DNA of 64,000 bases from Nematocida parisii ERTm1 (lineage: Eukaryota; Microsporidia): contig NW_013524648.1 of assembly GCF_000250985.1 (NCBI RefSeq), positions 186,001 through 250,000 of the forward strand, read 5' to 3'. Numbering within the stretch: the stretch's first letter is position 1; every line of letters starts with the position of its first letter. Under the pieces are notes generated by a model. That model had not been told where the DNA came from and did no database searches. It saw only the letters and a list, made by a program, of their open reading frames with translations. Shown piece by piece: positions 9,001 to 17,407 of the stretch. The translations under genes and the position numbers were made by a program.

Positions 9001-10084
9001 TGAGGAGATTTCTGAAAGAGTTGCCACCGTGCAGAAGATGAAGCTAGAATTAGACGGGGCGGATCTTAGTGACAAAACGATAGAGCTTAAACAAGAAGCG
9101 CTATCTGATCTGCTTGTAGAACTGCGCGGAACAAAGGCTGAAGGGCTTACAAAAGGACAGGTTTCAAAGAGTATCAGAAGAGCACTTAGAACTATCACAG
9201 AGCAAGGAGTTAAAGACGACCTAAGCATGGCACTGGAGTGGGCAATCCAGAAAGATGACGAGGAAAATGATGACAAAACAATCCAACTTGCTGAAGGAGT
9301 AGATGTGCAGCGGCTTCTTTTTAGATGCCAGATGATTGAGCTACTTGAGCCATACGAAGAATCCAAAGGTGTTACTGAGATAGAATGGAAGAACTGGTCT
9401 ATTGAGGATGACAATCTCCTGGTAAGCCAGATTCGCACTAATGGATATGGTGTCTACAACATACAAGCAGATGAAAAGACCCGAGTAGGCCTAGTAAAGA
9501 GTGAAAAGGGAAAAGAAATAGCAGTTTATAAGGGAAGGTCTAAAGAAGAGCTAAATTCACGCATACGTAAGATTCTTCTAGTAATTAACAAAAAGGAAGA
9601 CACAGATGAAGAGCGGGAAAGCGTTTCTGCTGCAATTGAACTCTTTGGAAGACCCACACAGAAAAACCGTGAAAGCATTGTAAAAATGTACAAAGGCAGG
9701 AATATCATAACTGAGATGACAAACATGATCGGCATGATAGAAGAGAACATGAAAAAAAGACAAAGCCGGCGTAGTGGATTTGATGCAGAACTAGCAAAAG
9801 TGCTCACAAATAAAATAACTCTTTTCGACCGACTTGAGCTCATCAGCGCAGGGCCATTGCCTTCACTGCGAAAAACAACAGGTCTTCCCAGAGGATGGGG
9901 TAAAGAAAAGGACATGCTAATGATCCAGTCACTGCTTGCAGAAGGCCTTACTAAAGAAGTCTGTGAAACCCTTGGTGTAAGTGAAGAAGTAATTATGCGT
10001 AGAGCAGAGGCACTAATTCGTCACCAGCAGATTAAAAATGACCAGGAAGATGCACCAGAAAAGGCAGCTGCTTTTGATTTGTAA
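6074..10084 (+). CDS. CHD1: CHD1-type chromodomain helicase, chromatin remodeller
   Basis: A 1336-aa ATP-dependent nucleosome remodeller. An acidic, Lys-rich N-terminus is followed by two chromodomains (about residues 246-290, with VKYRGKSYLHCEWV, and 313-365, with YLTKWKKFPYESSTFEYY), which bind methylated histone H3 in this family. The SNF2 ATPase starts near 400: Walker A DEMGLGKT near 427, DEAH near 533, SGTPLQNNLSELWSLLNF after it, and the second lobe ends with ARCHRIGQ near 822. The C-terminal region, including WKNWSIEDDNLLVSQIR, matches the SANT/SLIDE DNA-binding domain of Chd1. Domain order and length fit yeast Chd1 (about 1470 aa). Base composition is visibly less AT-rich than in accessory genes. 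Confidence 0.96.
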   Translation: MHKEEDSRSDNSTDFLDTSDSSGFDTDNTLEESEDLAKKRKTGRGRPRKLSLDSFESKRQNPSGHLEKVQELLKGLEQEVDTCLETPLTKSERRPQKEKIELQDPIQGGRIMLPQSPFLNPKIHIPINLQGAENPEKADLQEKIHNYQYVNKGLASTIQYQMYLNNLVLMNKIAGKPKSVERHVEKPVERQESPEVVHSSDFGGDVVRKPRRKSAISSKSIRLDEEEDNEEEVDESIAEEEPMEEDNVEKILSYNEPENAFYVKYRGKSYLHCEWVPQSVLTETKTGEMRLKRFLKAPIVHADDADLFDPDLIAVERIIAEEEEYIDENTKRKIYLTKWKKFPYESSTFEYYDHLSDCEGFEQAHGDFIKRREKVYNGVTPIGWRPSRDRVPESFVFKGGRELRAYQKEGVSWLVNKWLFRQSCILADEMGLGKTVQSVAFVDTIISKCGLKRPALVVAPLSTIPHWEREFAAWTDLRVLVYHGSQPAREIMLDFEFRTPAGQLLFDVILTTYEMAIAGVEHLSSISFGVSVLDEAHRLKNSRSKAAQTLRSIEVDHKVLLSGTPLQNNLSELWSLLNFIDEEKFPSLKYFLDAYKMEEADDVERIQLLLKPLMLRRMKDDVESIPVKEETIVEVELTMIQKRFYRAILEKNMEFLGAAGSSTPNLLNIMMELRKCCIHPYLIAGAEEQILMENGQDISQEMGDRNEYYRILIQSSGKLVFLDKLLAKLHKSHKVLVFSQMTKCLDLIAEYLQYKGYLYERIDGTVRGDVRQASIDRFSTDENSFVFLLCTRAGGVGINLTAADTVIIFDSDWNPQNDLQAQARCHRIGQTAEVKIYRLVTRNTYEREMFDRASLKLGLDRAILHKDKDRDSAHNRKGRVESLLKKGAYGVLMEADDVNQKFCEEDIDKILEGRTSVVRHEDQKGNVFSKASFQVAEEIDDPDFWENLLIKRRAADAESRLRRILRKMARAGLLSDEEISERVATVQKMKLELDGADLSDKTIELKQEALSDLLVELRGTKAEGLTKGQVSKSIRRALRTITEQGVKDDLSMALEWAIQKDDEENDDKTIQLAEGVDVQRLLFRCQMIELLEPYEESKGVTEIEWKNWSIEDDNLLVSQIRTNGYGVYNIQADEKTRVGLVKSEKGKEIAVYKGRSKEELNSRIRKILLVINKKEDTDEERESVSAAIELFGRPTQKNRESIVKMYKGRNIITEMTNMIGMIEENMKKRQSRRSGFDAELAKVLTNKITLFDRLELISAGPLPSLRKTTGLPRGWGKEKDMLMIQSLLAEGLTKEVCETLGVSEEVIMRRAEALIRHQQIKNDQEDAPEKAAAFDL

Positions 10085-10171
10085 TAAATCTAAATTCTTA
10101 TTTATGTTATGTGTTTCTGTATTATTTTATTATTATAAAACTATAAATAATTATTTATTGTAATTATTAGG

Positions 10172-12382
10172 ATGCGAATGGACAGGCAGAGTAAAGAGAA
10201 GGTAATAGGGGAAATGAGCGCTTTCACAGAAAGAGCCATTATTACAAGGAAATGCACCTGTGCACTTGTAAATGTGTTAAAAGAAATGAGAGACACTGAG
10301 TTCACTGAACTGGAAATAGATACAGTTATATCTAGACTGCTGCACTCTTTTCAGACAAGAGATGTATACCTTAAAACACTGTCATATGCCTTCATTAGGA
10401 ATGTGGCAGGCCTTTCTTCTGGGGCATTTGTGGCAATTAACGCCTTAATAAATAACATAGCAAAGAAAGACGGGCTAAGAGCAGAAGCCATGAAACTTCT
10501 TTTACAAATAACGCCAGAGCAGATGCTGGACGACTGTTCTAAGTATGTGCAGCAGGCTCTTATTGAAACAGAGTATGGAACACTAAATATGATCGTTCCT
10601 GTTCTTTTATTTCTTTCAAACCAGTCGCTTAGTGAGTGGTTCAGTGGATGCAGCTGGATAAATGGGTTAAAAGCAAATGGCCCTCTGGGAAATGCTATCC
10701 TTTTTGTTGGCAAAGTACGGCCACAGGACAGCCGAGAAGTAATTGGGGTTTTGAAGAACGTATCTGCAAAAGGCATTACTTCTGTTCAGATTGTTAGGTA
10801 TCTGTCAAAGCACTTGTCAAATCCATTGGCAGTTAAGCTTTTTTCGCAATATTTAGTATTAGATGAAAATAGCATGGCTTCTTTTATTGAAGCGCTGAGG
10901 CATGTGCATTTGCTTCCTAGTGCAACTAGTCTTCTGGACGGGGCAGTAAAGGGCTTGAAAAGACTACTGCAGTCAAACAGCACTGTAATAAAAATTGCTG
11001 CTTTACGAACGGTAGACATGCTATGTGGCCAGTACCGGCAGAAATTGCTCCCACTTAGAGAAATTATAGAGGGCATGCTTACAAACAGCAGCAGTGTAGC
11101 GCTTCTTGCTATGGGGATTCTTTTAAAAATAGGAACTGAAAAGACTGCAAGTAAAATTGCTAAAACGCTTCCAATGCTGCTATCTGAACTGGGCGAAGCA
11201 CAGAAAATTTCTATTGTTGAGTCGGTTACTGGGATGTGCGACAGGTTCAAGGGGACTTCTTGGGACGAGTTGTTTAAAAAGGCGCTTAATGCACCAGGAA
11301 GCTGTAACTATAAGGTGAAGATTATTCACAATATTGCAAAGGTGCAGAGAATAACAGAAGACAAAGAGTTAAAAAAGTCTTTGGAGGGAATACTTTCTGG
11401 GTATGTTGAGGACTCATCATATCCTAGGGTCACTGTAGAAATACTAGGAGCACTAATAGACACACAGACCCAGGAGCATTCTGTTTCTTTGCTGAATAGA
11501 ATTATACTGGATGGAGAAAACGTGCAGCCAGCAGTAAATCTTTCACTGGCTGTCACAGATAAACAGAACCCAATGCACATTCTGTTTTCAGATGGCTGCA
11601 GTACCGATGTTTTGAAAGAGAAGAGTGAAATTAACCAAATGGTAATTGACCGATTAGAAGAGGATGCTGATATTTTCGTTACAAAGAAAGAAGAAAGCCA
11701 GTTAGAATCAAAGTTCAACTCCACCCAGCTGCAGGCTTCATGCAGAATAGAGCTAAACAGAAGTGAGAGCGAATTTGGAATTTCTGTTGTTAAAAACACG
11801 TTTTCTGACTTTATAGTTCTTCAGTACAGAATAACAAGCAAAATTGACTTAGTGTTGGAAGAAGGCCGTCTAAGAGTGTTCCTAGAGGATAAGTGCATTA
11901 GTGAAGAGATGATTTATCTCCGAGGAAGGCAGTCTACTGAGGTTGACATAAAGATACCAATTTCTGACTACAAGTCGCTCTGTGGGACAGAGATAATAAG
12001 TACATTTGGATATTCAGTGTATGACAACAGGGACTATGAAGTTGGAGAGGTTCGGCTAAACAACTTTGAAATATCTATAACAGATTTCATTTCTCCTGGA
12101 ATAGACATCCCAGAAGAAGAAGTAGACAGCTCGCCATTAGTCAAGGAGTATAAGTTTAGCATGGGCAAGAATGAGGTCATCAAAGAGCTAAAAAACATAT
12201 TTAAGATGGAAGTGGAGGAAAGTGACAGTGCGCTAGAATGGAAAGGAATCTTTATGTATACAAAGCAGCCTATACTGGTCAAAGCCATTATAAAAGAAAA
12301 GGGGCCTTCTACAAAAGCCACAGTGAAGATATTTTGCAAGTCAGAAGATGTAAAGTCTTTACTGATTGATTTAATTAACTAG
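10172..12382 (+). CDS. SEC21: Coatomer gamma subunit (gamma-COP)
   Basis: A 736-aa protein. An alpha-solenoid of HEAT-type repeats covers about residues 20-480 (for example TRDVYLKTLSYAFIRNVAG), as in adaptin/gamma-COP trunks. A linker precedes a C-terminal beta-rich appendage that ends with a small platform domain (about 500-736). This layout is that of gamma-COP, the subunit of the COPI coat that binds Arf1 and cargo at the Golgi. It is shorter than yeast Sec21 (935 aa). A reduced AP-complex large chain is the main alternative, but the N-terminal sequence and the appendage favour COPI. It lies 87 bp after CHD1 on the same strand. Confidence 0.82.
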   Translation: MRMDRQSKEKVIGEMSAFTERAIITRKCTCALVNVLKEMRDTEFTELEIDTVISRLLHSFQTRDVYLKTLSYAFIRNVAGLSSGAFVAINALINNIAKKDGLRAEAMKLLLQITPEQMLDDCSKYVQQALIETEYGTLNMIVPVLLFLSNQSLSEWFSGCSWINGLKANGPLGNAILFVGKVRPQDSREVIGVLKNVSAKGITSVQIVRYLSKHLSNPLAVKLFSQYLVLDENSMASFIEALRHVHLLPSATSLLDGAVKGLKRLLQSNSTVIKIAALRTVDMLCGQYRQKLLPLREIIEGMLTNSSSVALLAMGILLKIGTEKTASKIAKTLPMLLSELGEAQKISIVESVTGMCDRFKGTSWDELFKKALNAPGSCNYKVKIIHNIAKVQRITEDKELKKSLEGILSGYVEDSSYPRVTVEILGALIDTQTQEHSVSLLNRIILDGENVQPAVNLSLAVTDKQNPMHILFSDGCSTDVLKEKSEINQMVIDRLEEDADIFVTKKEESQLESKFNSTQLQASCRIELNRSESEFGISVVKNTFSDFIVLQYRITSKIDLVLEEGRLRVFLEDKCISEEMIYLRGRQSTEVDIKIPISDYKSLCGTEIISTFGYSVYDNRDYEVGEVRLNNFEISITDFISPGIDIPEEEVDSSPLVKEYKFSMGKNEVIKELKNIFKMEVEESDSALEWKGIFMYTKQPILVKAIIKEKGPSTKATVKIFCKSEDVKSLLIDLIN

Positions 12383-12423
12383 AAGTTGCCTAAATGTGAT
12401 TTATGTCGTCAATCAGCAAACGC

Positions 12424-12475
12424 AAACAAAACCTGTTTGTTTATGGCGGCTTGCAAGATAAAACCTGTTTTGTTT
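12424..12475. repeat. Paired repeats upstream of the secreted repeat-protein gene
   Basis: The motif AAAACCTGTTTGTTT (12428-12442) recurs with one extra T at 12460-12475. The first copy lies in a 7-bp inverted repeat, AAACAAA (12424-12430) and TTTGTTT (12436-12442), with a 5-nt loop. A TATAAAA box-like sequence follows at 12497-12503, about 57 bp before the ATG at 12560. The arrangement suggests a regulated promoter for that gene; this is inference. Confidence 0.4.
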
Positions 12476-12559
12476 GAGTTTATTTTTGACACGGGATATA
12501 AAACATAGTAGTGATTGGGGAGATTCAAAACTGAGTAAGATCTCGTGGTATTTAATCAG

Positions 12560-13927
12560 ATGGATCGGTCTATGATAATGATAAATATCAAAGTAGTCAT
12601 AAGTACGCTAGCATTGTCTTTAGTTTTTTATGGGGGGGTTGTGAAAGCAGGCGCAATAGAATCAATGGTAGGCATTCCACAAGAAAATATTCTGGGGCTA
12701 TGCAGCTGCCTTCCAAATGCGGCATGCAAGCGGGATGAAAACATTGAAAAGCTGTCTGCTATAATCAGAGAGACAAAGAAAGCTATTATGAGATTTGGAA
12801 GCTCTTCAGCACAGTGTTTAGACATGGACATGCTAATGAACATGGGCCTTATTCCACAAAATACAGGAACCGAGTGCTTAGATGCCCTGATTAGAACCAT
12901 AAATCCATTCCAAGTATTAACAGCAGAAACCGTCCCTGCATCATATAACACGTGTTTTGAATTTAAAAAGGCGCTTTTGGGCATGCTGAATTTAAGACTT
13001 ACAGGTGGTTATGCTGCTATAAAGGAATATATGGCGCTAAAGTCTCCGCAGCCAAACCAGTGTGGAAATAGCTCTTTTATAGGGTTTGGAAATTCCCGTG
13101 GGGATATGGGCAGTTCATGTGGATGCGGCAGCAGTGATGCCTTTGGAGGGATCGGGAGTGGAGTACAACCTATGATGCCTAGCCCCTGCTCTGGTGGAAT
13201 AGGAGGAGGCATGGGCGGTGGCATCGGGAGTGGAGTACAACCTATGATGCCTAGCCCCTGCTCTGGTGGAATAGGAGGAGGCATGGGCGGTGGCATCGGT
13301 AGTGGAGTACAACCTATGATGCCTAGCTCCTGCTCTGGTGGATTGCCTGGAATGGGAGAATTTAGCTCTTTGGGTGGAAACTGTCTTTCTTCTGGTATTA
13401 CTGATATAATAGCACAAATGAAGGCTAATAACACCTGTCCAGAAAATGTTACTAATCAGTGTAAAAAAGTTAATGAGATTTTAAATTCACAGAGAACAAA
13501 TGTAACATTAGGTGGCTGCTGTAATTCAGATCTTAATGCAATGATGCTAAGATCCCTTCAAGAGCAGTCAATTCCCGAGAAGAAAAATCCTACAGAATGC
13601 CCTTTAAACCCAGCTTCAATGATAGGAATACTTGGTGCTGCCCAGTGTGAGAATTCATTCCAACAGAAACTTAACGAGTGCAGCAAGCCCGCTCCTCCTT
13701 GCAGCCAGGCAACACAGGTGTCACTGGGTGGATGCTGTGATGATTATGAGCAGAAGGAAATAGGCCAAGGCCTGAATCTCTGGAACACTAATTTGGGGGT
13801 CACCCCTGGACTAGGAATGAATCTTGGCGCTTGCGGCAACACACAACCTAAAAGCTATCCCTGTATGAATGACGTTGCTGGTGAGATGGCCAAGTTGTCT
13901 GCATTACATTACGGCTGCAGGCAATAG
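12560..13927 (+). CDS. Secreted Cys/Gly-rich repeat protein, candidate polar tube protein
   Basis: A 455-aa product. The N-terminus (MDRSMIMINIKVV then a hydrophobic run ending VVKAGA) is a clear cleavable signal peptide; the frame opens upstream without ATG, so 12560 is taken, though 12572 or 12578 could serve. The mature N-terminal region has scattered Cys (LCSCLPNAACKRD). The centre, about residues 198-261, carries three tandem 24-aa repeats rich in Gly, Met, Pro and Cys (GVQPMMPSPCSGG). The C-terminal part has repeated GGCC-type motifs and more Cys. A signal peptide, Cys-rich ends and central Gly/Pro repeats are the layout of microsporidian polar tube protein 1. A spore-wall protein is the alternative. 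Sequence homology was not tested. Confidence 0.6.
   Translation: MDRSMIMINIKVVISTLALSLVFYGGVVKAGAIESMVGIPQENILGLCSCLPNAACKRDENIEKLSAIIRETKKAIMRFGSSSAQCLDMDMLMNMGLIPQNTGTECLDALIRTINPFQVLTAETVPASYNTCFEFKKALLGMLNLRLTGGYAAIKEYMALKSPQPNQCGNSSFIGFGNSRGDMGSSCGCGSSDAFGGIGSGVQPMMPSPCSGGIGGGMGGGIGSGVQPMMPSPCSGGIGGGMGGGIGSGVQPMMPSSCSGGLPGMGEFSSLGGNCLSSGITDIIAQMKANNTCPENVTNQCKKVNEILNSQRTNVTLGGCCNSDLNAMMLRSLQEQSIPEKKNPTECPLNPASMIGILGAAQCENSFQQKLNECSKPAPPCSQATQVSLGGCCDDYEQKEIGQGLNLWNTNLGVTPGLGMNLGACGNTQPKSYPCMNDVAGEMAKLSALHYGCRQ
13151..13342 (+). repeat. Three tandem 72-bp coding repeats
   Basis: Units begin at 13151, 13223 and 13295, exactly 72 bp apart (24 codons, so the frame is kept). Units 1 and 2 look identical over their length; unit 3 has a few substitutions and diverges after about 48 bp. 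Near-identity at the DNA level indicates recent expansion or homogenisation, and copy number may vary between strains. Confidence 0.9.
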
Positions 13928-13986
13928 CAATAAATTTATAGTAATATACGTTAGATTCATGTAAACCGCTATAAAACTTTTTTATT

Positions 13987-14769
13987 ATGTACTGTTCTAG
14001 AATAAGACAGAACCGCCCCATAGAGCTAGAAACATGGCTGGGTATATCTGTGTCTAAAAAGAACAGCAGCGATTTAATTAGAGAAGTCTCTAAATACTTC
14101 CAAAATAAGCCTGGTTTTCTTAAAAGAATAAAGCCGAATGGAGAAAGTCTCTCTGTTCTATTGTGCACACAGCTTGACTATATAAAGTCAGAAAGGCTGT
14201 ATAAAGAATTTTTAGAGTCACTGGGCTTAGATACAAATAAAATATTCACTGCTCAAATACCAAAAACAGAGCCAAGAACAGAAAACGAAATAAAAGAAGC
14301 AATTGCGCACTGGCCATGCTCAGTCAAGCCAGGCCTCCCTGAATCAACTGAACTGCCACTTGCCATACAGAAACTGGTTAAAAAACTAAATACAAATAAA
14401 GAAGAATGCGCTATTTCTTCCATAATCTTAGAGGGTCCAGACACAGACAGCCTAGCATTGCATACAGCATTTGCAAGCGCAGAAGAAACAAGCACTGCCT
14501 TCCAGCACGCAATAATACGAATGATTAAAACCGTATCAAGAAGTACAAGCGAATACTTATGCACCGGGCGCACTGTCGTATTGTCTAGCGAGCCGTGTCT
14601 TGTTTGTGGAATGGCACTAGTTCATGGCAGAGTCAAGAGAATATATATAGCAGGGAAGGACTCCCCAGATGCCCCATATAGTAAATATAACATACACCAG
14701 AATATTTCACTAAACCATCGGATTGACGTGTACCGGATATATGAAATATCAGAGAATAATTTGAAATAA
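13987..14769 (+). CDS. TAD3: tRNA adenosine-34 deaminase, non-catalytic subunit (Tad3/ADAT3)
   Basis: A 260-aa protein with a C-terminal cytidine/deoxycytidylate-type deaminase domain. The first zinc-binding motif reads HAI (His174) where the active subunit Tad2 has HAE, so the catalytic glutamate is replaced by Ile. The second motif is PCLVCGMALVHGRVKRIY (residues 203-220), the PCxxC zinc ligands plus the Tad2/Tad3 signature. NHRIDVY near the end is also typical. Tad3 pairs with Tad2 to convert A34 to inosine in tRNA anticodons; loss of the glutamate is the hallmark of the structural partner. The shortened N-terminal half is usual for a reduced genome. Confidence 0.85.
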   Translation: MYCSRIRQNRPIELETWLGISVSKKNSSDLIREVSKYFQNKPGFLKRIKPNGESLSVLLCTQLDYIKSERLYKEFLESLGLDTNKIFTAQIPKTEPRTENEIKEAIAHWPCSVKPGLPESTELPLAIQKLVKKLNTNKEECAISSIILEGPDTDSLALHTAFASAEETSTAFQHAIIRMIKTVSRSTSEYLCTGRTVVLSSEPCLVCGMALVHGRVKRIYIAGKDSPDAPYSKYNIHQNISLNHRIDVYRIYEISENNLK

Positions 14770-14890
14770 ATTTAAAAACATACATATAAATTTAGAAGAA
14801 TTTCGTAGATGTACAAGTTTATAATTTAATGAATGGGAATTTCAAATGATATACAAAGTAAAGCAAAACAATAGAAAATTATATTTTACA

Positions 14891-15793
14891 TTACGACTGG
14901 TAGGAGGGCATGCGAGAGGCTGCATAGAGTATAGAGGAGGTTACTCCTAAAAATACTGCAATCCATTTAAGGGAGTGCCCTGTTGTTTCAAACCCAAAGA
15001 TCACCCCGCTTGCTGCAATAGGGAGTTTATTTAGTGCGTTAATTACAGCAATTGTAGTGGTAGAGAATGTATATGCCGCCTGCGCATTGGAAACAGAGAT
15101 ACAGCACGCAGCAATACCAGACACTGCGATAACAAGTAGATCTTTAATCTTAGAGGATTTAATACTCTTTGTTCCTTCTACAGCAAAGAAACCCAGAATT
15201 AGAGGGAATGCAAGGGCGTTTACCACCCAGGCAGCAAGTGTGCTGCTTATATTGGTTTCTCGTATCGTTTGGTTGAATCGAATGATATATGATGCAGATG
15301 AAAAGCAATTAAGTGTCATCCAAACAATACCCATAAATGAAATCGAATCTTTTCTTTTCTTGTCAGTAGAGTATGCGCCTAAAAAGGAGCTTATAATAAC
15401 CAGAAAAAACGAAATAATAGTAAGAACTGTTATGTTGTAATTATTAAACAGTGCATCATGTGCAGCAATAATTGGGATTGTAAGATTTTTTAGAACAGTG
15501 AAAAGAGAAATAGAAAGGCGTGCATTCGCCTCCAGCCCAGAATATATCATGATAACTAAGGAAACAGCAGAGAGTATCCAGGGGCCAGCTGATGAAAATG
15601 AAATGCTTTTAAGGGCGTCTGTGCTAAAAACAAAGAGGTTTATAATAGAAAGAAGGAGAAGAAGAAAAATTGTTTGGATGGATAAAATAAAAAACTTTCC
15701 TTCTATGTGTAGCTGTGATACTATATACTTATTTAGAACACTGGCCGCTATTCCTGATGCAAGCATGAGGCAAATAAGAAAGGCTGAAAACAT
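14891..15793 (-). CDS. VRG4: Nucleotide-sugar transporter, GDP-mannose (Vrg4) type
   Basis: A 300-aa polytopic membrane protein with about ten hydrophobic segments, the drug/metabolite transporter fold. Two marks point to the GDP-mannose transporter group: NKYIV in the first segment and ALNKLP (in TTTIAVINALNKLPIAASG) near residue 250, matching the GALNKLP motif that contacts GDP-mannose in Vrg4. It would import GDP-mannose into the Golgi lumen for glycan synthesis in exchange for GMP. The gene is divergent from UGP1, 99 bp apart, so two sugar-nucleotide genes face each other. The frame continues upstream of 15793 but has no ATG. The exact substrate is inferred. Confidence 0.8.
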   Translation of the reverse strand: MFSAFLICLMLASGIAASVLNKYIVSQLHIEGKFFILSIQTIFLLLLLSIINLFVFSTDALKSISFSSAGPWILSAVSLVIMIYSGLEANARLSISLFTVLKNLTIPIIAAHDALFNNYNITVLTIISFFLVIISSFLGAYSTDKKRKDSISFMGIVWMTLNCFSSASYIIRFNQTIRETNISSTLAAWVVNALAFPLILGFFAVEGTKSIKSSKIKDLLVIAVSGIAACCISVSNAQAAYTFSTTTIAVINALNKLPIAASGVIFGFETTGHSLKWIAVFLGVTSSILYAASRMPSYQS

Positions 15794-15892
15794 AGAATTC
15801 CACAGAATACAAAGCAGAAATATAGTAAATAGGGTTTCAGAATGGATCAGTTAAAATAGAGCAAGTATAAATAGAAGTGCTTTTTTATTTAT

Positions 15893-17407
15893 ATGGGAGA
15901 CAACAGTTCACAGGAAGTAGGACCTTCGGTATTAGAAGGGATAAGTCAAGAAGAGCTTACAAGAGTTGATACAGCATACGAGTTTCAGCAGAGAGGGGCA
16001 GAGAGTCTTATGCCACTGATGGAGGAAGAGCTGAAAGGGCTAGAAAAGTATGAACGAGCAAAGCCAGAAGATCTAAGGAAGTTTTCAAAGATATTTGCTA
16101 GGTATTTAAAGACCAGATCAGACACAATTGATTGGTCACAAATATCACCTCCCCCTGCAGAAATGATGGTAAACTATGAAGACATTCAATCACAGGAGAA
16201 TGGCAACATCACAGAGATTCTTAATAAACTTGCTGTTCTAAAGCTAAATGGTGGGCTTGGCACATCAATGGGGTGCACTGGGCCTAAGAGTGCAATAGAA
16301 GTAAAGAACTACTTGAACTTTATCGATCTAACAGTTAGGCAGCTAGAGCATTTCAACACTAAATACAACACAAGTGTTCCGCTTGTTCTGATGAACAGCT
16401 ATAACACGCATACACAGACGGGAAAGCTAACCAGTAAATACAAAGGAGTGTGGTCTTTTGAGCAGAGCGCCTTTCCCAGAATATTTTCGGACACACTTCT
16501 CCCTGTGCTATCAGATCCCTCTGTGAAAGAGTCTGATGGATGGTATCCGCCGGGGCACGGGGATCTGTTTGAGTCTCTAAACGAGTCTGGCATGCTGGAC
16601 AAGCTTCTGGATGAGGGAAAGGAGTACTTATTTGTTAGTAACATAGACAATCTAAAGGCTGTGGTTGATCTGTCTATTTTGCAGTATGTCATTAAAGAAG
16701 AGGTTGACTTTTTAATGGAGGTAACAAAGAAAACCCGTGCTGATGTAAAGGGAGGCACCTTGATTGAATACAATAATGCGCTGCGCCTTTTGGAAATAGC
16801 ACAGGTTCCAGAAGAGAATAAGACAGACTTTACAAGTATCCGAAAATTCAAGATATTTAACACTAACTCTATATGGATACATCTTCCAACACTGAAGAAA
16901 AACTTAGACCAAAACATTATGGAATTAGAAATAATTGAAAACAAGAAAAAGCTTCCAAATGGAGAAAGTGTTATTCAGCTGGAAACTGCCATCGGTGCGT
17001 CCATTCGATACTTTTCGAATGCAAAGGGCCTGGTTGTTCCTCGCAACAGATTTTTGCCTGTTAAGACATGCAGCGATCTGTTTTTGCTCCAAAGTACACT
17101 CTTTAAAATAGCGCACGGAACACTCTCGATCTCTCCTAATAGAATCACAGACACTATTCCTATCATTCGTTTAGTAGGAGACTGTTTTAAAACTGTTTCT
17201 AACTATAAAAAGCATGTTAAAGGCCCAGTGGCCATTGACGACTTAGATCATTTGATTGTTAGTGGCAATGTAACTATAGGAAAGAATGTAGAGTTCAAAG
17301 GAACTGTCATTATCGTTGCAGATGAGGGCAAATCTATAAGTATTGCAGATGGCACTGTCTTGGATGATAAGGTTGTAACAGGAAATTTAAATGTCATTGA
17401 TCATTAG
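15893..17407 (+). CDS. UGP1: UTP-glucose-1-phosphate uridylyltransferase
   Basis: A 504-aa enzyme making UDP-glucose from UTP and glucose-1-phosphate. The nucleotide-binding signature KLNGGLGTSMGCTGPKS lies near residues 116-132, followed by LMNSYNTHTQT, the glucose-1-P region with PPGHGDLF, and LFVSNIDNLKAVVD. The C-terminal left-handed beta-helix ends with the repeats around VTIGKNVEFKGTV. Length matches yeast Ugp1 (499 aa). UDP-glucose feeds trehalose, glycogen-type and spore-wall glycan synthesis. The start at 15893 follows directly after an AT-rich TTATTTAT element. Confidence 0.97.
   Translation: MGDNSSQEVGPSVLEGISQEELTRVDTAYEFQQRGAESLMPLMEEELKGLEKYERAKPEDLRKFSKIFARYLKTRSDTIDWSQISPPPAEMMVNYEDIQSQENGNITEILNKLAVLKLNGGLGTSMGCTGPKSAIEVKNYLNFIDLTVRQLEHFNTKYNTSVPLVLMNSYNTHTQTGKLTSKYKGVWSFEQSAFPRIFSDTLLPVLSDPSVKESDGWYPPGHGDLFESLNESGMLDKLLDEGKEYLFVSNIDNLKAVVDLSILQYVIKEEVDFLMEVTKKTRADVKGGTLIEYNNALRLLEIAQVPEENKTDFTSIRKFKIFNTNSIWIHLPTLKKNLDQNIMELEIIENKKKLPNGESVIQLETAIGASIRYFSNAKGLVVPRNRFLPVKTCSDLFLLQSTLFKIAHGTLSISPNRITDTIPIIRLVGDCFKTVSNYKKHVKGPVAIDDLDHLIVSGNVTIGKNVEFKGTVIIVADEGKSISIADGTVLDDKVVTGNLNVIDH

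Noticed and set aside
8839-9438. A 199-codon minus-strand frame inside CHD1
   Set aside because: It is Ser-rich and antisense to a clear CHD1 region; such shadows are common opposite Glu/Lys-rich coding sequence.
13009-13434. A Pro-rich minus-strand repeat frame opposite the Cys/Gly repeats
   Set aside because: It is the reverse of the repeat units of the secreted protein; the plus strand has the signal peptide and a full-length frame.
16399-16944. A 181-codon minus-strand frame inside UGP1
   Set aside because: Antisense shadow of a firmly identified enzyme with no motif of its own.
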